Notes: generated by a model not told the origin, from the letters alone. Positions 9,524 to 18,842 are shown, numbered from the stretch's first letter. The stretch is 64,000 nucleotides of DNA from Nostoc linckia FACHB-104 (GCF_014696615.1 NZ_JACJQJ010000005.1:1-64000), one strand, 5' to 3'. Numbers and translations are program-made.

Positions 9524-11158
9524 TCAATTAACCCATAGGGACACAAACTTAAAATCTTTACCACTAAACAAGCCGCGATCGCTTAATTTTAAATCTGGAA
9601 TTACTAGCAATGCCATGAACGCAAGCGTCATAAATGGTGCTGCAAGAATAGTACCAAGCTGTTTTGCCCAAGCATCCAACTGGGCGTATTGTTGTGCAAC
9701 TTTGTAGCCATCTTCTGTACTCATCAATCCAGCTACAGGTAAAGCTAGCACTTGCACAGTATTTCCGTCAGCTACAGCAATACCTCCTTGAGTGCGAATT
9801 ATGGCATTTACCGCCGCACAAATTTCTTTATCACTTGTCCCCACTGCCACAATGTTATGGGAATCATGAGCCACGCTAGAAGCGATCGCACCTCGTTTGA
9901 GTCCAAAGTTATGTATTAATGCAACAGATGGTGAAGTATTTTGATAACGATTAACAACAGTAATTTTCAGAACATCATTTTCGATATCTGCGGTAACTTC
10001 GTTATTTTGAATATGGGCAGGTAAGTGATTTTCTTCTGTAATTAACTGCCCGTCAATTGCTGTAATTACACGTACAATTGAGCCGTTTTTAGGAATGCGA
10101 AAATCTCCTTCTTCTTTTGGATTAGTGAGAAAGTAATTTATCGGTGTTACTGGCACAGATTTCAGAATAGATTGTCCTTCTTTCGCTGCTAAAATTCCCT
10201 TGCAATAGGTAGAAATTACGGTAAATTCTTGTAAGTTGTTCACTACAATAAAATCGGCAGCATCTCCAACTTGCAGCAATCCTACATTTATTTTGTAGTG
10301 CCATACAGGATTGATACAGGCAATTTGCAGTACATTCATCAAATTATGCCCTAAGGCTACAGCACGCTGTACCAGTACGTTAATATGTCCTTTAACTAAA
10401 TCATGGGGATGCTTATCATCACTACAAAACATACATTGATTTGGGTGAGAATCAATCAAGCTGTGTAGTGCATCAAAATTTTTGGCTGCTGAACCCTCAC
10501 GAATCAGAATTTGCATTCCGAATGCAAGTTTATCTAGGGCTTCTGCTAAGGTGCTGCATTCGTGGTCTGTAGTAATTTTAGCATTAGCATAGCTACGTGC
10601 TTGCTCTCCACATAGCCCCGGTGCGTGTCCATCAATTGGATATCCTAATCTTTGGGCAATAGAAATTTTATCCATCACCTCGGCTGTGCGATTTAAAACC
10701 CCAGGAACGTTCATCACTTCGCTGAGGTAAGTGATACCATCCTGCTCAAAAAGTTCGTGAATTTCTGTGGCTGTCAGTTTTGCGCCTGCTGTTTCAAACT
10801 CAGTTGCGGGTACGCAGGAAGGCGCACCAAAAACAATTGTAAATGGTGTTTGGGCAGCATTGGCAAGCATAAAACGAATACCTGCTAACCCCAAGACATT
10901 GGCAATTTCATGTGGATCACAAACGGCTGCAACTGTACCATGTACCGTTGCGAGACGAGAAAATTCTGTAGGTACAAGCATTGAACTTTCGATATGAACG
11001 TGGGCATCAATAAAACCAGGAAGGATATATTGATTGTAAATTTGCCCATATTCAGGTGTTATGGCTTGAATATGCCCGTTATTGATGAAGACTGTTCCCG
11101 GAAATATGGTTTTGTGGAGAACGTCTACGATGTTTCCTGAAAGGCTAAACTTTTCCAT
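9524..11158 (-). CDS. ade: Adenine deaminase (Ade/YicP amidohydrolase family)
   Basis: Converts adenine to hypoxanthine and ammonia in purine salvage. The metal-binding signatures are present: FIDAHVHIESSM, CDPHEIANV, IDGHAPGL and FCSDDKHPHDL. The C-terminal domain carries HDSHNIVAVG and PVAGLMS, typical of the family. The frame extends upstream to a TTG at 11248, but no ribosome binding site fits there. ATG at 11158 has AGAAGG at good spacing and gives 544 residues, near the family length. The stop lies only 6 bp from the ferredoxin gene, so this gene appears to head the oxygenase operon, an unexpected partner for a salvage enzyme. Confidence 0.88.
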   Translation of the reverse strand: MEKFSLSGNIVDVLHKTIFPGTVFINNGHIQAITPEYGQIYNQYILPGFIDAHVHIESSMLVPTEFSRLATVHGTVAAVCDPHEIANVLGLAGIRFMLANAAQTPFTIVFGAPSCVPATEFETAGAKLTATEIHELFEQDGITYLSEVMNVPGVLNRTAEVMDKISIAQRLGYPIDGHAPGLCGEQARSYANAKITTDHECSTLAEALDKLAFGMQILIREGSAAKNFDALHSLIDSHPNQCMFCSDDKHPHDLVKGHINVLVQRAVALGHNLMNVLQIACINPVWHYKINVGLLQVGDAADFIVVNNLQEFTVISTYCKGILAAKEGQSILKSVPVTPINYFLTNPKEEGDFRIPKNGSIVRVITAIDGQLITEENHLPAHIQNNEVTADIENDVLKITVVNRYQNTSPSVALIHNFGLKRGAIASSVAHDSHNIVAVGTSDKEICAAVNAIIRTQGGIAVADGNTVQVLALPVAGLMSTEDGYKVAQQYAQLDAWAKQLGTILAAPFMTLAFMALLVIPDLKLSDRGLFSGKDFKFVSLWVN

Positions 11159-11311
11159 AACCCACCTTCTGGCACTATCACGAGTAATGAAGAGTTGCCC
11201 GTCTACATTTAAGTATAAAATGATTTGCTTCCTACGAAACTTGGGCAATAAAAACCGTAAAAATACTTAAACAAAAATCTGCTAAAAGTAATCAAGGGTA
11301 GGATAGACACT

Positions 11312-11434
11312 AATACTGCTCGGTTAAGGATTTTCTACTCGGAATTTGGTTTGGGGAAATGGTGAAAGGGTAAGGGTTAAAGGTTTTTTCTTGCCCTTTT
11401 CCCCTTCCCCTTTTGCCCTTAACCGACAAGTATT
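11312..11434. repeat. Inverted-repeat element, copy 1 (MITE-like), with flanking direct repeat
   Basis: A 123-base element with terminal inverted repeats AATACTGCTCGGTTAAG and CTTAACCGACAAGTATT. Its interior is purine-rich then pyrimidine-rich, so the whole could fold on itself. The sequence GGATAGACACTAAT occurs at 11301-11314 and again at 11436-11449, consistent with a target-site duplication. Related copies lie at 24924-25047 and 44292-44415. It has no coding capacity. The surrounding spacer 11159-11526 contains nothing else I can identify. Confidence 0.75.
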
Positions 11435-11526
11435 GGGATAGACACTAATGATCGTAATGCCCACCCTACAAATAATTTTGCTAAACTCTCAAATCCAAAG
11501 TTGATTACTCTGGCTTTATTGATACA

Positions 11527-11718
11527 TCAAACATCAACATTTATCTGTTCTATCTGTCTAGCAGCTTTCTCCCACAGCTTTGCTGAATGTTCGTCTTGCC
11601 AATGAGTTCTCAAATTTTCTGCTTTTTTGTGGCATAAGCGCTCTAACATTTCTAAAATTGCAGATAATGTCAATTTATCAAGTAATGTTTCTAGAATCTC
11701 CATATATTCTTTATGCAT
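11527..11718 (-). CDS. Small conserved-looking protein of unknown function
   Basis: A 63-residue acidic-to-neutral, probably all-helical protein (MHKEYMEILETLLDKLTL...) with no membrane segment and no recognisable domain. An AGAGG ribosome binding site stands about eight bases before the ATG, which argues for a real gene. It lies 91 bp downstream of the AurF-like gene on the same strand and could share its transcript. I do not recognise the family. Confidence 0.5.
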   Translation of the reverse strand: MHKEYMEILETLLDKLTLSAILEMLERLCHKKAENLRTHWQDEHSAKLWEKAARQIEQINVDV

Positions 11719-11809
11719 GATATTTACCTCTTGTATGTCTACTGATATATTCTGACAAAAGCTATGTAGATAACTTTTGTTTTATCAAATATATAGATTA
11801 AGATTTATT

Positions 11810-12985
11810 TCAATTTTGATAAGTTTTAAACCTTTGCAAAGCACTTTTTTGAGTTGCTAAATATCGAGCTAGGGAATTAGCTCCCATGATTGACATTTCT
11901 CGATTCTGTTGCCAAAGATAATCAAGCTTTTCGACATATACTTTATAAGATGCCATTGCTTCTTGATGGGTGGAAAAACTGCGATGCAAGCCTTCCGATT
12001 CTTCAGTAAAACAGCGACGCATCATTTCTTTAGCATCATTATCGCTCATAGAAAAAATTGGCGATCGCAACACTTGATAAATTTTGCTATATAGTGCTGG
12101 ATCGTACCAGAAAATACCGTTAATTGCTGCTGAAAAGTGAAAGTGATCGCGCTGACATCCCAGCAATCCTAAATTAGCAACTAGGCTCTCAAATGCCGTC
12201 GGTGCTGGAAGAAAGGTAACGACATCGTGAGATATAATTGTCGAACTATTAAAGTGAAAGCTTTCATCAAGAAAGTGGTAGTAAGAGATTTTTGCAGGAA
12301 CAGGCGCAGTTTCAGGATGAGGATGTTTCTGATAATAATTGCTGAGTTTATGCTGGACTAATTTACCATTCAGTGTCCGCACGCCTCTGACTGTGAAATA
12401 TTGACAAGCTAAAAATGTATTATTTGCAGAAATTAAACCAAAGTATTGCAGTTGAAGTTTTTTCCACCAACTTTTCAGTGCGTTTGTGTCAGCATAAACC
12501 ATCGTTTCGGTAAACGGGCCGCGCATCGGGTAAGTAAAGATGAGTTCTCCAAATAATGCTTGCTCAACCTGTTTAGCGATTGTGCGAAAAGCATTAATAT
12601 GCGCTCTTTCTTGGGAAGATTCTAAATCTAAAGTATCGCAGATTAAGCGGAAATCTTCGTAAGCATAAAGTCCGGCTGCGCTAGTTTGATTAAAATATAT
12701 AGTGGCAATTTCAGCAGAAACAATTTGCGAGTAGTATGCTACCCAGTAAAGTTGATTTAAAATAACACGCTGATGTGGGCTAGATTGTTCCCATAGAGGT
12801 GTACCGTAGAGTAGGGAAAATTCTTCGGGATTCCAATATTCGTTTTGGCAATCTTCATAGCGAAAGTTGGCGGTTGCTTCATCCATTAAAGCAGTATGAT
12901 CCTGCTGCTTATTGCGGGTGTGGTTAATTTGTAATTTCCGATAAGTTGTTAGATTTTCTGTTAACTGGTGAATAGTATTTGTCAT
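11810..12985 (-). CDS. AurF/CmlI-like di-iron oxygenase
   Basis: A 391-residue protein whose ligand pattern matches di-iron N-oxygenases such as AurF and CmlI. Glu92 lies in a helix (SAEIAT), Glu126-x2-His129 in ERAH, and His237-x3-Glu241-x2-His244 in HFLDESFH. The last pattern is the seven-ligand signature that sets AurF apart from ordinary ferritin-like proteins. That family oxidises arylamines to nitro groups, but distant members may act on other substrates. The gene sits among Rieske oxygenases and a second di-iron protein. Its length is somewhat above AurF (about 336 residues), with an extra N-terminal helix and C-terminal tail. The fold assignment rests on the motif only; activity is inference. 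Confidence 0.7.
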   Translation of the reverse strand: MTNTIHQLTENLTTYRKLQINHTRNKQQDHTALMDEATANFRYEDCQNEYWNPEEFSLLYGTPLWEQSSPHQRVILNQLYWVAYYSQIVSAEIATIYFNQTSAAGLYAYEDFRLICDTLDLESSQERAHINAFRTIAKQVEQALFGELIFTYPMRGPFTETMVYADTNALKSWWKKLQLQYFGLISANNTFLACQYFTVRGVRTLNGKLVQHKLSNYYQKHPHPETAPVPAKISYYHFLDESFHFNSSTIISHDVVTFLPAPTAFESLVANLGLLGCQRDHFHFSAAINGIFWYDPALYSKIYQVLRSPIFSMSDNDAKEMMRRCFTEESEGLHRSFSTHQEAMASYKVYVEKLDYLWQQNREMSIMGANSLARYLATQKSALQRFKTYQN

Positions 12986-13184
12986 AAAAAAATTTATAGA
13001 TATGATTCTTTAAATATGAGGTAAAAGGCAAGGCTAAAAAGGTAATAAGGGCTTAAATTACTGTATTTATTTCATTTGTAGCCTATAGCGTGGCGTTTTT
13101 TAAGCTAGCAGTAATGCTTCTTGATCATTGTGCAAGATGTAAAGTAGAAGATAAGCACAAGTCATAAAACTTACTACAATCGCT

Positions 13185-13934
13185 ATGAGCCTTTTTTGTC
13201 TAGTTCACGGTGCGTTTCAAGGCGCTTGGTGTTGGGATTTTTTAATTCCTTATTTAGAAGCCCAAGGTCACAAAACAGTAGCAATGGATTTGCCAATTGA
13301 AGATGCATCTGCAAGTTTATCGCAATTTGCTGATGTAGTACTTCAAGCCCTACCCAAAACTGATGATGATATTGTTTTAGTTGGTCATTCAATGGCTGGT
13401 ACATTTATTCCTCTTGTGGCTGAAGCGCATCAAGTACGTCAATTGGTATTCCTGAATGCGCTGATTCCATACCCTGGAATTAGTACAATTGATCAATTTT
13501 CTCATAACCTCGATAGGGATAGTCTTAAATCATTAAATTACGAACCAAAAGATGTAAGTCAACTGGCACAATTTAATGATGAACCTGATATGTTTAAGCC
13601 GGATTCTGTTGGTAGAGACTATTCAGATAAAGCAGTATTGATGGAACTGTTCTATCACGATTGTGAACTAAATATAATGCACTGGGCGCTTGCAAAAAGT
13701 CGTTCACAGCAATCAATGGCATATATTTTTGAGCCTAATCCTTTGAAATATTTACCAAAAATAGAGTGTAGATATATTGTGTGTACAGATGACCGAATAA
13801 TTTCTCCAGCATGGTCACGCTACGCTGCACGTAAGCGTTTGGGCGTTGATGTTATTGAAATGCCTGGAGGACATTGTCCCCATTTGTCTCGTCCTGATCA
13901 CCTTGCCTCCATATTGACTAATTTTAATTATTAA
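13185..13934 (+). CDS. Alpha/beta hydrolase (esterase / hydroxynitrile-lyase-like)
   Basis: A 249-residue soluble hydrolase. Features include the oxyanion segment LVHGAFQGAW near the N-terminus, the nucleophile Ser69 in GHSMAG, an acid in CTDDRII, and a catalytic His in GGHCPHLSRP near residue 230. The pattern fits the plant methylesterase and hydroxynitrile-lyase branch, which bacteria also carry. It is the only plus-strand gene in the oxygenase region and its end overlaps the convergent di-iron gene by 4 bp. It may hydrolyse an ester intermediate of the cluster, but that is guesswork. Confidence 0.85.
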   Translation: MSLFCLVHGAFQGAWCWDFLIPYLEAQGHKTVAMDLPIEDASASLSQFADVVLQALPKTDDDIVLVGHSMAGTFIPLVAEAHQVRQLVFLNALIPYPGISTIDQFSHNLDRDSLKSLNYEPKDVSQLAQFNDEPDMFKPDSVGRDYSDKAVLMELFYHDCELNIMHWALAKSRSQQSMAYIFEPNPLKYLPKIECRYIVCTDDRIISPAWSRYAARKRLGVDVIEMPGGHCPHLSRPDHLASILTNFNY

Positions 13935-14848
13935 TACACACATTTATCAGGTGGGAGTGGTTGAAATGCGTCTCGTTCGTCTAAAGCTTGTACAATAGCT
14001 TCTGCAGATGCACCGCGCATAAGCGATCGCAATATCTCTAATCGGGTTCCACTGTGGGTTTGTGTATCTAGTTCTTCGAGGATTTGGATTTTTTGCGATC
14101 GCGAAAGATGTCCTTTCACCTGCTCAATTGCTGATAGAACACTTTGCGGCCCTACCTGTACCATCGATAGAAAGCTGGCTAATACCTCAATTGCGGCTGC
14201 TTTACTTGTTGCCGAAACAGGATTGCGCTTAAATAGCATTGTTCCTGTACCATGATGGCGAGATTCTGCTTGGATAAAACTGGAGAAAAGTTCTCTTAAA
14301 ATTGGATGATGACACTCTTTAGACAAGCGGCGGTAATGGCTTAATCCCCATCCTTCTAAAACTACTTGCAGCACAAACAACAATACTGTTTTATCTGCAC
14401 TTTCAACTACTTCTGCTAATAAATTCAAAAATGGATCGTTGCTACTAGTTGATGCAATTACTGGTAAAAAATTAATGATTTGGCTGAGGTGAGTAGCCTC
14501 ATCAGCGCTAAAAATTGCGTAGAGCATTCGCTCTTCCACTGTTTCGGCTAACAATACCATTTTTGCCATGTAACCAACGCCAGCTTTTTCAATAAAGTAA
14601 GATTCTGCTAATAAGCTACAATTCGTAAGTTGAAGTATGGCAGACTGTTCATCTAAACTCGCTTGTTGGAAAATTTTTACCTGATGTAAATTAAAAAATT
14701 CTGCATCCCAATAATCTGATTGCTGCTGTGCAGTCTTATCGCTTTTATTAGGTAATGCTGCTGTTAATATTCGCCCCAATTTATCATCAGAATTGATATG
14801 CGGTAAATCGAGTCCAGCAATTTTATATGACAAATCAATGGTTTTCAT
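13931..14848 (-). CDS. Ferritin-like di-iron protein, coupled to Rieske copy 2
   Basis: A 305-residue protein with a four-helix-bundle di-iron pattern: Glu82 (or Glu87), Glu117-x2-His120 (DEATH), Glu165 (LEGWG) and Glu195-x2-His198 (AESRHH). This is the class I ferritin-like arrangement of acyl-ACP desaturases, MiaE and related oxidases. The C-terminal 80 residues form a separate helical region ending in PPDKCVY. The frame is open further upstream, but ATG at 14848 overlaps the end of the preceding Rieske gene by 14 bp and there is no independent ribosome binding site, pointing to translational coupling. A joint function with that Rieske enzyme is likely; the reaction is unknown. Confidence 0.72.
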   Translation of the reverse strand: MKTIDLSYKIAGLDLPHINSDDKLGRILTAALPNKSDKTAQQQSDYWDAEFFNLHQVKIFQQASLDEQSAILQLTNCSLLAESYFIEKAGVGYMAKMVLLAETVEERMLYAIFSADEATHLSQIINFLPVIASTSSNDPFLNLLAEVVESADKTVLLFVLQVVLEGWGLSHYRRLSKECHHPILRELFSSFIQAESRHHGTGTMLFKRNPVSATSKAAAIEVLASFLSMVQVGPQSVLSAIEQVKGHLSRSQKIQILEELDTQTHSGTRLEILRSLMRGASAEAIVQALDERDAFQPLPPDKCVY

Positions 14849-15884
14849 GTTCAAATAAGGATGCAGATGAAATAGGAGAATCAACAGTTTCCCAAGTTCC
14901 CCAGCTTAAAGCTTTTTGCTGGTTGACGTGTTGGATAAATTGCAGAATTGACTGATCTGCTTTAGTAGGAGTTTTTAAATCAAATTGAATTGTTTGAAAG
15001 ACTTGGGTATCACCTTTAGCAAAGTAATTACCAACCTGCTGCGTTAACCACAATAATGCACGATTTATACTCCATCCTAAACATCCATTTCGCTTAGGAG
15101 TTACGAGAATTGTTTGCCCTTCAGTTTTGCCATCTTCTAACATTCGCAACGTAAAGATAATATAGAAATGCAGAAAATCTGGGCCTAGTGTTACAGTACC
15201 AGTGCTGCCATACCAATAGCACATACTATAAGTCACCTCATTGCGATATAGAGGGCGAATTAAACGAATTAGGCAGGAATCATCGCCTCCTCTTGTAGTG
15301 TTGCTGAAGGTAATAGCATTAGAGTTGAGGTTTTGAGCATCAAAGACAATCTCTAAAGGTAGATTGTGTACTGTATTGAAATGGTGAGCATCAATTGCAT
15401 TAATTAATAACACATTGGGATGGCAATTTTTGACAAACCGAGTTCCTAATATATAGTCGCACTCTACGTTTTCTAGTTCCGGTACAAAAGGTAATTTACT
15501 TGGCTTATCCTCTCCCACCCAAACCCAAATCATGCCATATTTTTCTGCTGTTGACCAAGTTTTAATACATACAGGTAAGGGTTTTCCCAATGAAGGAACC
15601 TCTACACAAATTCCGCGCTCATCGTATTTCCAATTATGAAAAAAGCAGCGAATTCCTTCACCTTCTACTTTACCTTCTGCTAAATGTGCGCCCATGTGTG
15701 GACAATAAGCATCCACCGCTATTACTTGTCCACTAGCTCCGCGATAAATTGCGAGATTTCTACCTAGTAGGGTTATAGCTTTTACTTTGCCAACTTTTAA
15801 CTGTTTTGATGGTAGTGCCCAATACCATCCCTCAACAAATAGTTTGGGATTGTTAAAAATAGAGGTTGGGCTAGTAGAATGCAT
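14835..15884 (-). CDS. Rieske oxygenase, copy 2 (KshA / DAF-36 / Neverland-like)
   Basis: A 349-residue Rieske oxygenase. The [2Fe-2S] site is Cys61-x-His63 and Cys80-x2-His83 (CPHMGAHL, CFFHNW). The mononuclear iron site is Asp165-x2-His168-x4-His173 (IDAHHFNTVH). The segment CPHMGAHLAEGKVEGEGIRC closely resembles the KshA and Neverland class, which acts on steroid or sterol rings. The enzyme is paralogous to copy 3 at 18863-19885: both share the GWY-A-PS opening and the D-x2-H-x4-H site. The stop overlaps the start of the di-iron gene. The family is firm; a terpenoid or steroid-like substrate is only suggested by homology. Confidence 0.88.
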   Translation of the reverse strand: MHSTSPTSIFNNPKLFVEGWYWALPSKQLKVGKVKAITLLGRNLAIYRGASGQVIAVDAYCPHMGAHLAEGKVEGEGIRCFFHNWKYDERGICVEVPSLGKPLPVCIKTWSTAEKYGMIWVWVGEDKPSKLPFVPELENVECDYILGTRFVKNCHPNVLLINAIDAHHFNTVHNLPLEIVFDAQNLNSNAITFSNTTRGGDDSCLIRLIRPLYRNEVTYSMCYWYGSTGTVTLGPDFLHFYIIFTLRMLEDGKTEGQTILVTPKRNGCLGWSINRALLWLTQQVGNYFAKGDTQVFQTIQFDLKTPTKADQSILQFIQHVNQQKALSWGTWETVDSPISSASLFEHENH

Positions 15885-15932
15885 ATAATGATTGGAATTA
15901 GAAAATATTAATTATTTAAAATAATTTATTGG

Positions 15933-15962
15933 TGGTGCGTTAGGCTTCGCCGTAACGCACCA
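15933..15962. repeat. GGTGCGTTA-type palindromic repeat
   Basis: Perfect ten-base arms TGGTGCGTTA and TAACGCACCA, with the spacer GGCTTCGCCG itself partly self-complementary. It is one of at least six related hairpins in this window (18814, 34912, 42571, 44516, 46226), all between genes. The rest of the spacer 15885-16118 shows nothing else. Confidence 0.75.
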
Positions 15963-16118
15963 TACTAGACTGACACGCCTAAAATGATGCAATAGATTTT
16001 TGATGAAGTTGATTAAATCAATGCTTTCTCGTTTTTCCTAATGCACTATTTTAGCTGTGTCAATCCACTACGATTTAACTATCTACACCCAATGAATCGG
16101 TGTTTATCGGCGGTTAAT

Positions 16119-17819
16119 TCAATCATTTAACTCTAACAACTCTGAAGATTTTAAATTAGCCGCTACAGGTTGAGAAGATTGAGGAGTAATAGAGTAAATA
16201 GCATCTGTAGTTGTTTCAAAACAATTAGATAATCCAATTGTTTGTAACAATCCCGAACGTTCTAATAACTGTTTAACCTGTGGCTGCAAACCTGTGAGAA
16301 TTAAACGACAATTATGCCTTGCCAAATCGTGATAAATATCCTCTAAAGCTACTAATCCAGTTGTGTCCATATTCGGTACAAACCGCAACCGCAAAATTAA
16401 ATACTTCACTTCTGGTTGCTCTCTCAGGAAAGTAACAAACCTTTCCGCAGCACCAAAAAATACGGGGCCATCTACACGATAAACAGCAATTTCTTTGCCT
16501 AATTCTAAAGGAATACCAGGGGGAAATACTTCGGTTTCTGGGATTTTCGCTAAGCTTAAATCGCTCATCCGTTTAATAAATAATGCGCCGGCTGCAATTA
16601 ATCCCACTTCTACAGCCAGAACCAAGTCAAATAATATTGTGACTAACCAGGTGAGAATCATCACCGCAAAGTCAGAGTAGGTAGCGCGTAGCAGTAAGCC
16701 AATGGCTTCCCACTCAATCATCCGCAGACTAACTACCATCAAAATCCCCGCCAATGCTGCTAAGGGAATCTGCGCTGCAAGGGGTGCTAAAGTCAATACA
16801 ATCAGCGCTAAAGCAATGCCGTGAATTACTCCAGACAAGCGGGTTTTACCACCAGAACGGACATTAACTGCAGTCCGCGCGATCGCACCTGTGGCGGGAA
16901 TGCCACCGAAAAATGGAATAATGATATTGGCTAAGCCTTGACCAATTAATTCGCGATCGCTGTTGTGTTTTTCGCTCACAGTCATACCATCAGCCACGAC
17001 TGCTGACAGCAAGGATTCAATACTACCCAGTGCTGCTAAAGCTAAAGCTGGATTAATCAATTCCCGAATTAAGCCAAAATTATTCCAGTGGGGAATACCT
17101 TGTAGCATTGGTAAAGCTTGCGGAATGGCTCCAATGGTGGGAACCTCGAGATGCAAATAAGATGCGATCGCAGTTGCTAACACCAACCCCATCAACGAAC
17201 CGGGTATTGTCGTATTAATCTTGGGCCATAGAAGATTCGTTGCAATTACCAGCATTGCTAATAAAACTGCTGCCCAATTTAACGCTTCTACATGAGTTAG
17301 AGTTTGCCAAAGTCCTGGCAAAAAATGTTCTTGACGCGGTAGTTGTAAGCCAAAGAAATTATTTAATTGACCACAAAAAATAATAACGGCAATCCCATTA
17401 GTAAAACCAGCCGTTACCGGATAGGGAATAAATTTAACTAATTGTCCAAGTTTGGCGACTCCTAAAGCAATCTGGATGATTCCAGCCATTACCCCAGCAA
17501 TCCAAACTTTCTCTAGTCCGTACTTGGCGACAATTCCCACCAAAATTACAGCCATTGCACCTGTAGGGCCTGTAATTTGTACTGGTGAACCGCCAAAAAT
17601 TGCTGCGACAATTCCTGCCACAATAGCAGTGTACAGTCCCGCCTTTGGTTCTACGCCACTAGCCACCGCAAAGGCTAATGCTAAAGGTAAGGCTACCACA
17701 GCAGCCGTCAGTCCTCCCGCGAAATCACCGCGCAGGTTAGTAAACAAGCGATTAACACCAAAAAACTGCGGTGCTTCTACAGTCTTAGTTATTACTATCT
17801 CTTCACTTTTAACTTTCAT
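16119..17819 (-). CDS. SulP-family anion transporter with STAS domain
   Basis: Inner-membrane secondary transporter of 566 residues. The N-terminal 420 residues have about 10 to 12 hydrophobic helices with SulP signatures (DFAGGLTAAVVALPLALAFA, GPTGAMAVILVG, PYPVTAGFTNGIA). The C-terminal 120 residues form a STAS domain (YRVDGPVFFGAAERF, PNMDTTGLVALEDI). SulP proteins carry sulfate or, in the BicA branch, bicarbonate with sodium; the sequence alone does not decide between them. The gene starts 25 bp after the GNAT-like gene, so the two are probably cotranscribed. Its place among oxygenase genes may be accidental. Confidence 0.92.
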   Translation of the reverse strand: MKVKSEEIVITKTVEAPQFFGVNRLFTNLRGDFAGGLTAAVVALPLALAFAVASGVEPKAGLYTAIVAGIVAAIFGGSPVQITGPTGAMAVILVGIVAKYGLEKVWIAGVMAGIIQIALGVAKLGQLVKFIPYPVTAGFTNGIAVIIFCGQLNNFFGLQLPRQEHFLPGLWQTLTHVEALNWAAVLLAMLVIATNLLWPKINTTIPGSLMGLVLATAIASYLHLEVPTIGAIPQALPMLQGIPHWNNFGLIRELINPALALAALGSIESLLSAVVADGMTVSEKHNSDRELIGQGLANIIIPFFGGIPATGAIARTAVNVRSGGKTRLSGVIHGIALALIVLTLAPLAAQIPLAALAGILMVVSLRMIEWEAIGLLLRATYSDFAVMILTWLVTILFDLVLAVEVGLIAAGALFIKRMSDLSLAKIPETEVFPPGIPLELGKEIAVYRVDGPVFFGAAERFVTFLREQPEVKYLILRLRFVPNMDTTGLVALEDIYHDLARHNCRLILTGLQPQVKQLLERSGLLQTIGLSNCFETTTDAIYSITPQSSQPVAANLKSSELLELND

Positions 17820-17844
17820 ACACTAGTTGATAGACGCGTAGGTT

Positions 17845-18585
17845 TTAAATCAGAACCGAATCTTGCACAAATTCTAACAGCGATTCTGAATGCCACATTC
17901 TTTGTCCAGCACGTGTAAGATTGTCATAAGTGATTTCAGTTAAACACACCAATTCATCCCCTTGGCGATAATCTGGGTTTTTTTGTTCAAAAAACAGGAT
18001 ATGGGGGTTAGTCTGTCTTCCTGTAGGAATTTCAATTAAATTATCGCGCAGAATCTGCGGATTTTGGAAGCGAACAATACCACTTGCTGGTTGATAGGAA
18101 TCACCATAATATTGCTGTCCCAAACTCGCTATCAGGTTGGTGATATGGGTAGGTGTAATGGTATTGTGGCGGGGGTAAAACTCTTGCCAAAAAGTTGGGA
18201 GAAAGCGGTAAGTACGAAAGCCAGAACAAATCAGCAGCCAGTATAACTTATTTTCTACATAGTGTTGGCGCAGAAAATTCACAGCATTAATCCAAGAACG
18301 CGGTAGCGTTGTACTCGACCAAGCACTAGGATCAACAATCGTATCGCCGGAATAAATTACACTAATTCGCTCTCCTGCAAAAGTCGTCTGGCTCAACATG
18401 AGAGTTGAAAAGCCTTTCAGGGTATGGGTAATTTCGTCCCGCAACAACAACACCCAGTTTTTACGCTCTAAATCAGCCTGAAAGCCATCCCAGGTTACAC
18501 CTTTAAAATGATTATCTAACAGCGCATACATAGCAATGCGATCGCTTGGGTGCAAATTTTGAACAGGAACCAGCGAACTCTTCAT
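17845..18585 (-). CDS. GNAT-like protein of unknown substrate
   Basis: A 246-residue soluble protein. Residues 40-170 have the look of an acyl-CoA N-acyltransferase fold: a strand-rich segment (LKGFSTLML, ISVIYSGDTIVDP) followed by a helix and YWLLICSGFRTYRFLPTFW. The usual acetyl-CoA loop is not clear, so I call it GNAT-like only. It lies 25 bp upstream of the SulP gene on the same strand. No close characterised relative is known to me. Confidence 0.55.
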   Translation of the reverse strand: MKSSLVPVQNLHPSDRIAMYALLDNHFKGVTWDGFQADLERKNWVLLLRDEITHTLKGFSTLMLSQTTFAGERISVIYSGDTIVDPSAWSSTTLPRSWINAVNFLRQHYVENKLYWLLICSGFRTYRFLPTFWQEFYPRHNTITPTHITNLIASLGQQYYGDSYQPASGIVRFQNPQILRDNLIEIPTGRQTNPHILFFEQKNPDYRQGDELVCLTEITYDNLTRAGQRMWHSESLLEFVQDSVLI

Positions 18586-18813
18586 TATCGGTAATTACTT
18601 AAAAATAATTAGATACAAGCTATCAATTAACACTTTAACGAGTCGGTCGCTAAAGTTACATACTAATGTGACAGATTTTCAAATGGTTATTGAGTAGATT
18701 ATGAATTATGAATTAAAATCAGAAGTATAAGTAATATGTGTTAAATGTATATCTTCGATATAATTTGTCACTAAAAACATTATTAAAGCCTTTTATAGAA
18801 CACCATAAAAGAT

Positions 18814-18842
18814 GGTGCGTTATCCTATGGCATAACACACCC
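18814..18842. repeat. GGTGCGTTA-type palindromic repeat
   Basis: Arms GGTGCGTTAT and ATAACACACC pair with one G-T wobble around an eight-base spacer. It lies just downstream of the third Rieske gene (minus strand) and could help end its transcript, though it lacks a T-run. Confidence 0.65.

Noticed and set aside
7379-15884. Resemblance to saxitoxin clusters (Rieske, ferredoxin and sterol-desaturase-like genes together)
   Set aside because: The defining genes for the polyketide-like starter (sxtA), amidinotransfer (sxtG), cytidine-deaminase-like sxtB and carbamoyltransfer (sxtI) are absent.
16119-17819. Calling the SulP transporter BicA (bicarbonate)
   Set aside because: Sulfate and bicarbonate branches cannot be separated without alignment.
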